In this document: piece by piece, positions 1 through 8,468 of the stretch
Layout: each line of letters opens with the position of its first letter
Position numbering within the stretch: the stretch's first letter is position 1
DNA from: Mesorhizobium sp. B2-7-1
GTDB lineage: Bacteria; Pseudomonadota; Alphaproteobacteria; Rhizobiales; Rhizobiaceae
Length of the DNA stretch: 64,000 nt
NCBI RefSeq assembly: GCF_006440735.1
Contig: NZ_VFUA01000004.1
Location: 1-64,000 of the forward strand
Direction of reading: 5' to 3'
Program-made: the position numbers and the translations under genes
The notes under the pieces: model-generated
What the model was told of the DNA's origin: nothing
The model's input: the letters and a program-made list of their open reading frames with translations, nothing else
Databases searched by the model: none

Positions 1-1804
1 GATCTACACCCGACAGGAGCGCAACGGCATCTTGCTCGGCACCTATGAAAAGGCCTGCAAGCCGTGGTCGCCGGTCAACACGCCCTGGGATTTCGGCCAT
101 GAACTCTTGCCACCCGACATCGACCGCATCGCGCCGTCGCTGGAAATCGGCTTCAAGCATTTCCCCGGCATCGAGAAAGCCGGCATCAAGCAGATCATCA
201 ACGGCCCCTTCACCTTCGCGCTCGACGGCAACCCGCTGGTCGGCCCTGTCCAGGGCCTGACCAATTTCTGGTGCGCCTGCGCGGTCATGGCCGGCTTCAG
301 CCAGGGCGGCGGCGTCGGCCTCGCGCTCTCCAACTGGATGGTGCATGGCGACCCGGGCTTCGACGTCTGGGGCATGGATGTCGCCCGCTTCGGCGAATGG
401 GCGAGCCTGCGCTACACCAACGCCAAGGTGCGCGAGAACTATTCGCGGCGCTTCTCGATCCGCTTCCCGAACGAAGAGCTGCCTGCCGCTAGGCCCGCGC
501 AGACGACGCCGCTCTACGATACCATGCTCGCCAACAACGCCGTCATGGGCGATAGCTGGGGCCTGGAAACCCCGCTTTGGTTCGCGCCGAAGGGCAAAGA
601 ACCGAAGGACATCGTGTCCTTCCACCGCTCCAACGACTTCGGCCCGATCGGCGAGGAAGTGCGTACGACGCGTGAGAAGGTCGGCGTCACCGAGATCGCC
701 AACTTCGCCAAATACGAGGTCTCGGGTCCGGGCGCCGAGGATTTCCTCAACCGGCTGATGACCAACCGCATGCCGAAGGTCGGCCGCATCGTGCTGACCC
801 CGATGGTCAACGAGTTCGGCAAGCTGATCGGCGACTTCACCATCGCCAAGGCCGGTGAAGACCGCTTCATGATCTGGGGCTCGTCGGCGGCGCAGAAATA
901 CCATATGCGCTGGTTCGAGAAGCACCTGCCGAAGGATGGGTCGGTGCGCATCCACCGCTTCGACCAGACGCTGGTAGGTCTCTCGATCGCCGGGCCGAAG
1001 TCACGGGACCTGCTGCAGAAGCTGGTCGATGTCGACATCTCGACCAAAGCCTTCCGCTTCATGGATTTCCGCGAAATGGCGGTCGGCGGCGCGCCATGCA
1101 TGGTCAACCGCATCACCTACACCGGCGATCTCGGCTATGAGATCTGGATGGCGCCTGCCTATCAGCGCCTGGTGTACAAGGCGATCAAGGACGCCGGCGA
1201 AGAGTTCGGCCTGGTCGATTTCGGCATGCGCGCTTTGCTCTCCATGCGCCTGGAGAAGAACTTCCCGACCTGGTTCCGCGAGCTTCGGCCGATCTACGGG
1301 CCGTTCGAAGGTTCGATGGACCGCTTCATCAAGCTGGAGAAGAACGACTTCATCGGGCGCGAGGCGTCGGCCAAGGAACACGCCGAGGGTCCGAAGCTGC
1401 GCCGCGTTTCCTTCATCGTCGACGCCATAGACGCCGACGTGATGGGCGACGAGCCGATCTGGGCCAAGGTCAGCAAGGACTACGGCACGGTCGAAAAGCC
1501 GCATGGTTACGGCGCGCCGCGCTTCGATGAGACGGGGAAGGAAGTGCGTGGCTCGAAGGCAGCCGAGGGCGCTTCCGCCGTGCGCGGCATCATCGACGGC
1601 GAATGGCGCGTCGTCGGCTGGGTCACCTCGGGCGGCTATGCGCATTACGTCCAGAAGTCGATGGCGCAGGGCTACGTGCCGGCGGCTCTTGCCGAGGACG
1701 AAAGCGCCGGCCTGTTCGAGATCGAGATCCTCGGTCACCGCCGCCCGGCCCGCATCAATGTCGAGCCGCCCTTCGATCCGAGCGGCGAGAAGATGCGGAC
1801 CTGA
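1..1804 (+). CDS. FAD-dependent oxidoreductase, dimethylglycine dehydrogenase / GcvT type (5' truncated)
   Basis: The reading frame is open from base 2, so the start and most of the FAD-binding domain lie outside the window; 600 residues are visible. The first ~110 residues are the end of a DAO-type flavoprotein domain (GNPLVGP and the glycine-rich FSQGGGVGLALS stretch). After a linker comes an aminomethyltransferase (GcvT-like) fold ending with the typical C-terminal beta-barrel domain. Such proteins oxidise N-methyl groups of dimethylglycine-like compounds and pass the carbon to tetrahydrofolate. The product belongs to the same family as the genes at 39633 and 62198. The substrate cannot be told from sequence; dimethylglycine or another betaine breakdown product is likely. 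The next gene starts 34 bases downstream on the same strand. Confidence 0.85.
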   Translation, partial: IYTRQERNGILLGTYEKACKPWSPVNTPWDFGHELLPPDIDRIAPSLEIGFKHFPGIEKAGIKQIINGPFTFALDGNPLVGPVQGLTNFWCACAVMAGFSQGGGVGLALSNWMVHGDPGFDVWGMDVARFGEWASLRYTNAKVRENYSRRFSIRFPNEELPAARPAQTTPLYDTMLANNAVMGDSWGLETPLWFAPKGKEPKDIVSFHRSNDFGPIGEEVRTTREKVGVTEIANFAKYEVSGPGAEDFLNRLMTNRMPKVGRIVLTPMVNEFGKLIGDFTIAKAGEDRFMIWGSSAAQKYHMRWFEKHLPKDGSVRIHRFDQTLVGLSIAGPKSRDLLQKLVDVDISTKAFRFMDFREMAVGGAPCMVNRITYTGDLGYEIWMAPAYQRLVYKAIKDAGEEFGLVDFGMRALLSMRLEKNFPTWFRELRPIYGPFEGSMDRFIKLEKNDFIGREASAKEHAEGPKLRRVSFIVDAIDADVMGDEPIWAKVSKDYGTVEKPHGYGAPRFDETGKEVRGSKAAEGASAVRGIIDGEWRVVGWVTSGGYAHYVQKSMAQGYVPAALAEDESAGLFEIEILGHRRPARINVEPPFDPSGEKMRT

Positions 1805-1837
1805 AGCCTCGGGAATCATTGGATTGCGCCGGGCGCT

Positions 1838-3400
1838 ATGGCATGGTCGGGCCCGCTACCGGCGCATCAGCATGAGAAGACCATCCCCTTGCGGCAGTTA
1901 GAGAAATGGACCGATTGGCTCTGCGATGAACGGGTCGGTCCATTCAGCGCCGCGATCGCGTCGGTCCTCCTCTATTGTCTGACCCAGATCGTCGTGATGG
2001 CCCTGTTGTCTCACGTTGCGGGCACGGGCGTCGGTGTCGACGATTCCGAGCAACTGATGGAAATGCGGTTCCTGGCTGCCGGCTACGGCAGTTCGCAGCC
2101 GCCTTTGTACACCTGGCTCGCCATGCTTGCGGCCTCGTTGGTCGGAACCAGCGTCCTTGCCCTCAAGATCGTCAAATACGGCCTGCTGGCCGCGGGGCTG
2201 GCAGCGTATTTCACCGCCATACGCCGCCTCGGCTACTCGAACCGCGCCGCTGCCTCGGGCATGTTCGGGCTGCTTCTGTTTCCCCAGGTCTTCTGGGAGA
2301 TGCAGCACGCCCTCACCCACTCGGTCGCCATATTCTGTTTCACCTCGGTGTTGCTTCTGGCGCTTGTCGAGGTGGAGAAGCGGCGTTCGGCCGTTGCCTA
2401 TGCGTTTTTCGGCCTGGCGACGGCGGCCGCGATGCTGTCGAAATACAACATCGTCATCTTCCTTGCCGCCCTGTTCCTGGCATCCCTCTCGGTTCGCGAA
2501 ACGCGTGAGGCGATCTTCGACCGCCGTTTCCTGATCAGCGTGGCGGTAGCGGTCCTTGCCTGCCTGCCGACGCTTTATTGGAGCCTGACGCATCTGGAAG
2601 ATCTGCTCTCGCACCAAGATGGCCTGGGCGTCGCCGAAGGCGGCAGCATTGCGAAAACAGCACTTCTCGGCAGCCGCAGACTGGCCAATGCGATCGTCAA
2701 TTTTGCCGGATTGCCTGCCGTGATTTTTGCCGCCGCTTATGTCCTGGCGATGAGAAACCGGACTGAGCCGCCTCAGCCGGTGCGGTGGCCGGAAAAGCTG
2801 TTGTGGCGGGCGATCGTCCTTGGCTTGGTGGTGATGGTGGCAGTCGTGCTGGCGGCTGGCATCACGCAGTTTCGCGACCGCTGGATGCTGCCCATCTTCA
2901 TCCTCCTGCCCGCGGCCCTTGCCATGCGCTTCGACGCCATGGGCCAGAAGGGCCGAAAGACGCAAGCCACCATCGTCTTTGTCGGCGCTCTTCTTGCCAT
3001 GCTGGTGCTGCCGCTGAGCTGGTACATGCACCTGCACGGCGGCGACAGCCGCGGCGGCATCGTGCGTACGGACTACCAGTCGCTTTACAAGCAGATCAAC
3101 GCCGACGGACCGGTCAAGACCGTGGTCTCGAGCTGGTTCTGGGTCGGCAATCTTCGCCTGGTCGATGCCGGTCTCATCGCGCTCGATGACGAGACGCCGG
3201 ACTTCGCCCGGTCGATCCGCGAGCCGGCGGTGCTTGTCCTGACCGATGACAGGGAACCGCCCTCCGATGTCTTTGAAGAAATGGCGAAAGCTGGCTACGT
3301 GATGGACACCGTCCACCGCACTGTCGAAGTGCCGCAGGCGCTCGGCTTCCCGCCACGCAAAGTCACGATCACCAGACTGCACAAGAAGACCGCGCAGTAA
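1838..3400 (+). CDS. Membrane glycosyltransferase, GT39/ArnT (PMT_2) type
   Basis: A 520-residue polytopic inner-membrane protein. An acidic-polar first-loop motif (VDDSEQLMEMR, then GSSQPPLYTW) matches the catalytic loop of lipid-linked-sugar glycosyltransferases of the PMT_2 class. About ten hydrophobic segments follow and a soluble C-terminal part begins near residue 400. Such enzymes move a sugar from a polyprenyl-phosphate donor to a lipid or glycan acceptor on the periplasmic face. The acceptor is unknown. An ATG at 1838 is used; a TTG at 1889 is an alternative because no clear ribosome binding site precedes the ATG. It has no evident functional link to its neighbours. Family assignment is firm, specificity is not. 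Confidence 0.78.
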   Translation: MAWSGPLPAHQHEKTIPLRQLEKWTDWLCDERVGPFSAAIASVLLYCLTQIVVMALLSHVAGTGVGVDDSEQLMEMRFLAAGYGSSQPPLYTWLAMLAASLVGTSVLALKIVKYGLLAAGLAAYFTAIRRLGYSNRAAASGMFGLLLFPQVFWEMQHALTHSVAIFCFTSVLLLALVEVEKRRSAVAYAFFGLATAAAMLSKYNIVIFLAALFLASLSVRETREAIFDRRFLISVAVAVLACLPTLYWSLTHLEDLLSHQDGLGVAEGGSIAKTALLGSRRLANAIVNFAGLPAVIFAAAYVLAMRNRTEPPQPVRWPEKLLWRAIVLGLVVMVAVVLAAGITQFRDRWMLPIFILLPAALAMRFDAMGQKGRKTQATIVFVGALLAMLVLPLSWYMHLHGGDSRGGIVRTDYQSLYKQINADGPVKTVVSSWFWVGNLRLVDAGLIALDDETPDFARSIREPAVLVLTDDREPPSDVFEEMAKAGYVMDTVHRTVEVPQALGFPPRKVTITRLHKKTAQ

Positions 3401-3415
3401 GGGTTCAGGGGACGA

Positions 3416-4756
3416 ATGGACAAGCAACGCTTCGGCCGCCACCGCAAGATCATGCCCTTCGAACCCGGCTCGGTCGAAGCGCTGCGCGAGGTCTCGCGCG
3501 AGAAGGCCGCCGCGCTCAACCAGCATGTGCTGGGCTATGGCGCGACGGCCGAAGCGGAATGGGCCGCGGCCGGCATCGCAGCGCCTGACCTACCCGCCAT
3601 GCGCAGATACCGGCTGGAGCGCATCCGCGCCGAGCTGAAGCGCCGCGACTACGCCGGTGCCCTGCTCTACGACCCTGTCAATATCCGCTACGCGACGGAC
3701 TCGACCAACATGCAGCTCTGGGTCGCGCACAACCCGACACGCCATTGTTTCGTCGCAGCGGAAGGGCCGGTGGTGCTGTTCGACTATTTCTCCTGCGAGC
3801 ACCTGTCCGACCATTCGGGTGTCGTCGACGAGGTGCGCCCGGCCGTGTCGTGGATGTATCTCTACAGCGGCGAGCTTACCGAGCAGAAGGTGCGGCGCTG
3901 GGGCGCGGGCATCGCCGAGCTCGTTGCCGAGCATGGCGGCGGCAACCGCTGCATCGCCGTCGACCACATCAACCCCGAAGGCGTGGAGGAGCTCGCGCGC
4001 CGCGGCATCGCGATAGGCAATGGCGAGGCCGTGATGGAGAATGCGCGCCTCATCAAATCGCCCGACGAGATCCTCGCCATGCGCCGCGCCATCGTCGCCT
4101 GCGAGGCGGCGATGGGCGAGATGGAAGCCGCGCTGAAGCCCGGCATCTCGGAGAACGAATTGTGGGCGGAACTGCATCGCGGCAACATCGCGCGCGGCGG
4201 CGAGTGGATCGAGACGCGTCTTCTGTCGTCCGGACCGCGCACCAATCCCTGGTTCCAGGAATGCTCCTCGCGCGTCGTCGAGAACGGTGACCTTGTCGCC
4301 TTCGACACCGACCTTATCGGCCCTTATGGCTTCTGCGCCGACCTTTCGCGCACATGGCTCTGCGGCGACAGGCAACCGTCGAACGAGCAGCGCGACCTGT
4401 TCCGCATCGCCGCCGGCCAGATCGCCCACAACACCGACCTGATGCGGCCGGGCATCTCCTTCCGCGATCTCGTCGAGCGCTCGGCGGTGCCGCCGGACGA
4501 CTGCTACCCGACGCGCTACGGCGTGCTTTATCATGGGGTCGGCCTGGCGGACGAATATCCGACGCTGCCGCATATAGGCGACTGGACCGCCGACACGCCG
4601 GACGGCGTGCTCGAACCTGGCATGGTGCTTTGCGTCGAAAGCTATATCGGCAGGCTTGGCGGACGCGAAGGCGTCAAGATCGAGGAGCAGATCCTGATCA
4701 CCGAGACCGGCAACGAGAAGCTTTCAGCCTACAAGCTGGACGAGCGGCTGCTCTGA
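3416..4756 (+). CDS. dddP: DddP-like M24 family protein (DMSP lyase or related)
   Basis: A 446-residue protein of the M24 metallopeptidase fold, the usual length of the DMSP lyase DddP, which is not a peptidase and cleaves dimethylsulfoniopropionate to dimethyl sulfide and acrylate. The metal-site residues are D297, D299, D309, H373, E408 and E423, equally spaced to those I recall for characterised DddP, with an offset of two. The motif FDTDLIGPYGFCADLSRTW holds the three aspartates, the first Asp-x-Asp replacing the Asp-x-Gly of ordinary Xaa-Pro peptidases. It follows the glycosyltransferase by 15 bases and its 3' end overlaps the convergent PhnD-like gene by 33 bases. A terrestrial rhizobium may use it on a different onium compound; that part is inference. 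Confidence 0.72.
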   Translation: MDKQRFGRHRKIMPFEPGSVEALREVSREKAAALNQHVLGYGATAEAEWAAAGIAAPDLPAMRRYRLERIRAELKRRDYAGALLYDPVNIRYATDSTNMQLWVAHNPTRHCFVAAEGPVVLFDYFSCEHLSDHSGVVDEVRPAVSWMYLYSGELTEQKVRRWGAGIAELVAEHGGGNRCIAVDHINPEGVEELARRGIAIGNGEAVMENARLIKSPDEILAMRRAIVACEAAMGEMEAALKPGISENELWAELHRGNIARGGEWIETRLLSSGPRTNPWFQECSSRVVENGDLVAFDTDLIGPYGFCADLSRTWLCGDRQPSNEQRDLFRIAAGQIAHNTDLMRPGISFRDLVERSAVPPDDCYPTRYGVLYHGVGLADEYPTLPHIGDWTADTPDGVLEPGMVLCVESYIGRLGGREGVKIEEQILITETGNEKLSAYKLDERLL

Positions 4757-5560
4757 TCCGCTTTCGACCGCCGCGACGGCGTCGCGCATCGCGGCAATGA
4801 CTTTCTCCGGCGTCGTCCTGGCCGTGATGTAGGGCAGGCCCTTGCGCCGCGCCGTCCAGCCGACCACCTTCAAGCCTTTCGCCGCCGGCTCGAAACGCTG
4901 CGCCAGCGCCCAGCTTTCGCAGTCGATAGCCGCGACATCGGCCCTGCCTTCGGCGACCGCCACGATCGACGACCGGTGGCCGCCGCTTTCGCTGCGCGAG
5001 GCGAAGATGTCGAGGCTTGCGCCCATGGCCTCCAGGTCGCGCGTCAGCCCGATCAGCCCGGACATCGAGTCCGGATTGTTGAAGGTGAAGCGCTTGCCGC
5101 GAATGAGATCGAGCGGGACCGCAGCCTTGCCATCCGCCGGCGAGGCTAGCGACGGTCCACCGTCCGCAGCCATCACCAGTGCGCTGGAATAAAGCTCGCC
5201 CTGCCCGCCTTCGAACGCATCGTAGCTTGGTTGGGCAATCACCTGCACATGCGGGGCGAGGCCGAGTTCCATTGGCCCCCAGCATGTTTGCCCGAAGAGC
5301 AGCGCCGGGCTCAGCCAGAGCTGGTGAAAATCGAACTCGTCCGGGGGGAGCGTCGCCGGGTCGGGCGCGATCGGCTTGCCGGCGTCGTCGAGGATGCCGC
5401 CAGGCACCGGCGGCAGTTCGCCATTGCTGCGCACGACGGCCTCCGGCGCATCGATGCCCCTTTGCCGGAAGGCGTCGCGAAGCCGTGCCCATTGCGCATC
5501 GACCTCGCCACGCGCTTCGGGCCAGTCATACATCGGCAGGGCCGCAACGAACTTACTCAT
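4724..5560 (-). CDS. PhnD/SsuA-like substrate-binding-fold protein without signal peptide
   Basis: A 278-residue protein resembling the PhnD family of phosphate/phosphonate ABC-transporter binding proteins (two-lobe fold; FTFNNPDSMSG and DVAAIDCESWAL are typical lobe-crossing segments). The N-terminus (MSKFVAALPMYDWPE) is not a signal peptide and has no lipobox. No permease or ATPase gene sits nearby, so it may be a cytoplasmic sensor or binding protein rather than a transport component. It is convergent with, and overlaps by 33 bases, the DddP-like gene. The ligand is unknown. Confidence 0.7.
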   Translation of the reverse strand: MSKFVAALPMYDWPEARGEVDAQWARLRDAFRQRGIDAPEAVVRSNGELPPVPGGILDDAGKPIAPDPATLPPDEFDFHQLWLSPALLFGQTCWGPMELGLAPHVQVIAQPSYDAFEGGQGELYSSALVMAADGGPSLASPADGKAAVPLDLIRGKRFTFNNPDSMSGLIGLTRDLEAMGASLDIFASRSESGGHRSSIVAVAEGRADVAAIDCESWALAQRFEPAAKGLKVVGWTARRKGLPYITARTTPEKVIAAMRDAVAAVESGSEQPLVQLVG

Positions 5561-5634
5561 GTCGAATAGCTTTCAAAGACAGGCAACCTTCGGCGCCTGT
5601 GTTCCGCCACGAAAGCGGCCGCGGAAAGTCGAAA

Positions 5635-6645
5635 TTACTCTTTCGGCGGCTCCGCGGGAACGGGTGCTGTTCCCAACCCGCTGACATTGCGCGCCCGCAC
5701 GCGCGGCTTGAAAGCGCGGCCAGGTTCCGGTGCGCGCCGCAGCACCGGATGGACGATCGGCTCCTTGGCCTTGAAGGCGTGGGCTTTCAGCATCGCAAAA
5801 TAGTTCGGATAGGCATAACCATTGTTCATCCGCAGCCACTCTTCGCGGCGCTCGCGAAACAGCGTCGGCAGCCTGTACCAGGCAATGGTCGGGCTCTTGT
5901 GATGGACGAAATGCAGATTGTTGTTGAGGAACAGGAAGGAGAGCGGAGAGCGCTCGACGATCACCGTGCGCCCTTCCGGATGTTCCGACCACTGATGCTC
6001 TGCATAGGTACGCACCGAAATCAGCGACTGCCCGAGCCAGACCGGCACCAATATGTAGAGCCAGAGCGGAATGCCGAAACCGAATGTGACGATCGGCACC
6101 ACCACGGCAAGGCCGATAGCGTGCAGCAGCCACGCCTTGCGGATCGCCTTGTCCCCGACGATGATCTGCTTGGCGTCGTCGATGAAGAAGCCGATCGACG
6201 ACAGCCACGGTCCGAGGATGAAGCGGCCGACCATGGTGTTGTTGATCTTGAGCAGAAGCTTCATCGCCGGCGGCAGTTCCTCATGCATCCAAAGCGCCTG
6301 GTAATAGCTCTCCGGATCGTCCAGCGGATCGGTCAGCCGCTCATCGGCGTGGTGGCGCAAATGGATGGTCTTGAAACGCCGGAACGGCCAGACCAGCCCG
6401 ATCGGCAGGAAGACGAAGGTTTCATTGAGCTTGGCGTTGCGGGTCGGGTGACCGTGCAGCACTTCGTGCATCAGCGAGGATTGCAGAGCCAGGATGAAGG
6501 GCAGGACGGCAAGCGCCAAAAGCGGATGGGATGGCCAGAGAAGGAAGCCCGTGGCGAGCCAGGCGCCGTAGCAGAAGAGTGTGAGGAAGACAGTCGGCCA
6601 TTCGACCGCCGGTGTGCTGCTACGTCTCTTATTCATGCTTGCCAT
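5635..6645 (-). CDS. Fatty acid desaturase family membrane protein
   Basis: A roughly 336-residue membrane protein with the three histidine boxes of the di-iron desaturase/hydroxylase superfamily: HEVLHGH near residue 80, HLRHH near 120 and HFVHH near 235, separated by hydrophobic stretches. Members oxidise acyl chains or carotenoids in the membrane using molecular oxygen. The substrate is not predictable. I use the ATG at 6645; a GTG at 6657 lies close behind a GGAGG and is possible. It is divergent from the XRE regulator gene at 6874, with 228 bases between them. Confidence 0.82.
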   Translation of the reverse strand: MASMNKRRSSTPAVEWPTVFLTLFCYGAWLATGFLLWPSHPLLALAVLPFILALQSSLMHEVLHGHPTRNAKLNETFVFLPIGLVWPFRRFKTIHLRHHADERLTDPLDDPESYYQALWMHEELPPAMKLLLKINNTMVGRFILGPWLSSIGFFIDDAKQIIVGDKAIRKAWLLHAIGLAVVVPIVTFGFGIPLWLYILVPVWLGQSLISVRTYAEHQWSEHPEGRTVIVERSPLSFLFLNNNLHFVHHKSPTIAWYRLPTLFRERREEWLRMNNGYAYPNYFAMLKAHAFKAKEPIVHPVLRRAPEPGRAFKPRVRARNVSGLGTAPVPAEPPKE

Positions 6646-6873
6646 GCTATCGACCACTGCCCTCCAGTCGCCGGAACCAACTCGGTTCCTGACAGCATTG
6701 TGTCAGGAGCCTGCCGTTACATCAACGCGACAAAGCGCACAAACTGTTGCGAGTGCGCATTTTCAGCCGCATATGTTATACATTGTAAACAGATATGGGG
6801 ATTCGTTTCCGCCTGAGCCACGTTCAGATCGGCTTCAGCGCAAATTTTTCCTCTCCAAAGCAGGAGCAGCGTC

Positions 6874-7731
6874 ATGGACAAGCGCGATCTTTCGACCCTG
6901 TTCAGGGAGCGGCTGAAATTGCTCTTGACACGGTCCGACCTCAACCAGTCGGCCTTCGCGACTGCCGTCGGCATCGACCGCTCGGCGCTCTCACAACTCC
7001 TGTCAGGCGCCTCGACCCGCTTGCCGCGCGCCGAGACGCTTCTCAACATTGCGGCCGAGTTCAAGGTGTCGCTTGATTGGCTGCTGGGCCTTTCCCAGGA
7101 CGAGGGCGTCACCGGCGAAATTAGAGAGAGCCTCGAGATCGAGGAGGCGCCCGACGGCTTCGACCGCACGTTGCTCGCCAAGTGGCATGCCGAGGCGGCG
7201 GGCACGAAAATCCGCTACGTGCCGGCAGGCATCCCTGACCTTTTGCGCACGGAAGCCCTTGTTGAGTATGAGGCCGGAATAACCAACAAGAGCCGTGAGG
7301 CGCAGGCCGGCGAAACGCAATACCGCATCGACTATACAAGACGGCCGGAGACCGACATGGAGGTCTGCATGCCGCGCCACACGCTTGAGATCTTTGCGCG
7401 CGGTCTCGGGGTCTGGGATCGTTTCCCGGAAGCCGAAAGGCGCAAGCAGTTGCTGCACATGGCAACACTGCTCGACGACCTTTACCCGACTTTCCGGCTG
7501 TTCCTTTATGACGGCCGCATGCGCTATTCGATCCCCTACACGATCTTCGGTCCTTATAGGGCCGCGATCTATGTCGGCGACATGTATCTGGTGCTGAACG
7601 CCACCCAGCCGGTCCGGACGCTTACCAGCCATTTCGACAATCTGATCCGCGCCGCCGACATCAACGCGCATGAGGCGGCAAGCTTCACGCAGAAGCTGGC
7701 CGCAATGTCTTTCCCGTCAGGCTCTGTCTGA
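6874..7731 (+). CDS. XRE-family transcriptional regulator
   Basis: 285 residues. An N-terminal helix-turn-helix of the Cro/CI class spans roughly residues 8-65 (QSAFATAVGIDRSALSQLL). A longer C-terminal domain of unknown fold probably senses a ligand. A good Shine-Dalgarno (AGGAGC) sits 8 bases before the ATG. The gene is followed after 51 bases by the DUF1989 gene and faces the desaturase gene, so either could be its target. The intergenic segment near 6770-6795 holds an AT-rich imperfect dyad around TGTTATACATTGTAAACA that may be its operator. Confidence 0.82.
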   Translation: MDKRDLSTLFRERLKLLLTRSDLNQSAFATAVGIDRSALSQLLSGASTRLPRAETLLNIAAEFKVSLDWLLGLSQDEGVTGEIRESLEIEEAPDGFDRTLLAKWHAEAAGTKIRYVPAGIPDLLRTEALVEYEAGITNKSREAQAGETQYRIDYTRRPETDMEVCMPRHTLEIFARGLGVWDRFPEAERRKQLLHMATLLDDLYPTFRLFLYDGRMRYSIPYTIFGPYRAAIYVGDMYLVLNATQPVRTLTSHFDNLIRAADINAHEAASFTQKLAAMSFPSGSV

Positions 7732-7782
7732 TTGCCGGCATAGATATCATCCTGGCCGCCGCTCATCGTTTCAGGAAAACCC

Positions 7783-8385
7783 ATGCAAGCATCGCGTCAC
7801 ATCCTTGTCCCTCCTCAGTCGGGCCGTTCCATGCGCGTCAGGCGCGGCGATCTGATCCGCATCGTCGATCCCAAGGGCCAGCAGGTCTCGGACCTCTGGG
7901 CCTTCTCGACCGGGGACCGTCTCGACTGGCTGAGCACCTCGCAGACCCGCGACATCACCGAGCGGCTGTTCCCGAAACCCGGCGACCATTTCTACAGCGC
8001 CGCCGGCAAGATCATGCTGACGCTGATCGAGGACGCCTCGCCCGGACCGCATGACATGCTCTATCCGGCCTGCGACAGCGCGCTCTACGAACGCGCCGGC
8101 CTGCCCAACCACCCGAACTGCCGCGACAATCTAATGAAGGCGCTCGGCGCGGAAGGCATCGACCTCCCCTTCGCGCCCGACCCGGTCGACCTCTTCCAGA
8201 ACTCAATGCCGCAGCCGGACGGAACCCTGGTGGTCGAGGCCTCGATCAATCCGCCGGGCGGCTACGTGACATTGCGCGCCGAACAGGACCTCCTGCTTGT
8301 CGTCACCGCATGCTCGGTCGATCACCACCCGACCAATGGCGATGCCTGCACCGAGATCGAGGTCGAGATCACACCGGCTTCGTAA
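7783..8385 (+). CDS. DUF1989 / urea carboxylase-associated family protein
   Basis: 200 residues with the features of the DUF1989 family (often annotated urea carboxylase-associated): a beta-rich N-terminus (VRRGDLIRIVDPKGQQVSDLWAF), the segment DCRDNL-like CRDNLMKAL, and a C-terminal PGGYVTLRAEQDLLLVVTACSVD stretch. Related proteins sit in urea/guanidine and aminomethyl-compound operons. The biochemical role is not settled and no urea carboxylase gene is in the window. It lies 51 bases behind the XRE regulator and 83 bases before the homocysteine methyltransferase, which has its own operator. A part in nitrogen or one-carbon metabolism is an inference from context. Confidence 0.75.
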   Translation: MQASRHILVPPQSGRSMRVRRGDLIRIVDPKGQQVSDLWAFSTGDRLDWLSTSQTRDITERLFPKPGDHFYSAAGKIMLTLIEDASPGPHDMLYPACDSALYERAGLPNHPNCRDNLMKALGAEGIDLPFAPDPVDLFQNSMPQPDGTLVVEASINPPGGYVTLRAEQDLLLVVTACSVDHHPTNGDACTEIEVEITPAS

Positions 8386-8414
8386 GATCTTCTCGGTCGC
8401 AAGTTCGTTGACTG

Positions 8415-8436
8415 GACATAAAGACTTCTTTATATC
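8415..8436. promoter_or_regulatory. Palindromic operator upstream of homocysteine methyltransferase gene (SahR/SamR-like)
   Basis: Near-perfect dyad: arms GACATAAAGA and TCTTTATATC around two central bases, 32 bases before the ATG at 8469. The same site, in inverted orientation and with the same flanking ATAAC, lies before the methyltransferase gene at 24754. Its form fits what I recall of ArsR-family SahR/SamR operators that control methionine and SAM genes in proteobacteria. Confidence 0.72.
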
Positions 8437-8468
8437 GTTATTTGAATTCGAACACGAAAGTCAAAGTC

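Noticed and set aside
1898-3526. A 542-codon minus-strand frame
   Set aside because: It is antisense to the GT39-type gene, which shows clear membrane-helix periodicity; the antisense product is rich in Arg, Gln and His without any domain.
7783-8385. Reading the DUF1989 gene as part of a urea carboxylase operon
   Set aside because: No urea carboxylase or allophanate hydrolase gene is present in the window; only the family name suggests it.
8301-8468. Cobalamin or SAM riboswitch before the homocysteine methyltransferase or pterin methyltransferase genes
   Set aside because: The leaders are too short and contain the operator palindrome; I could not find a B12-box or SAM-type conserved core by eye.
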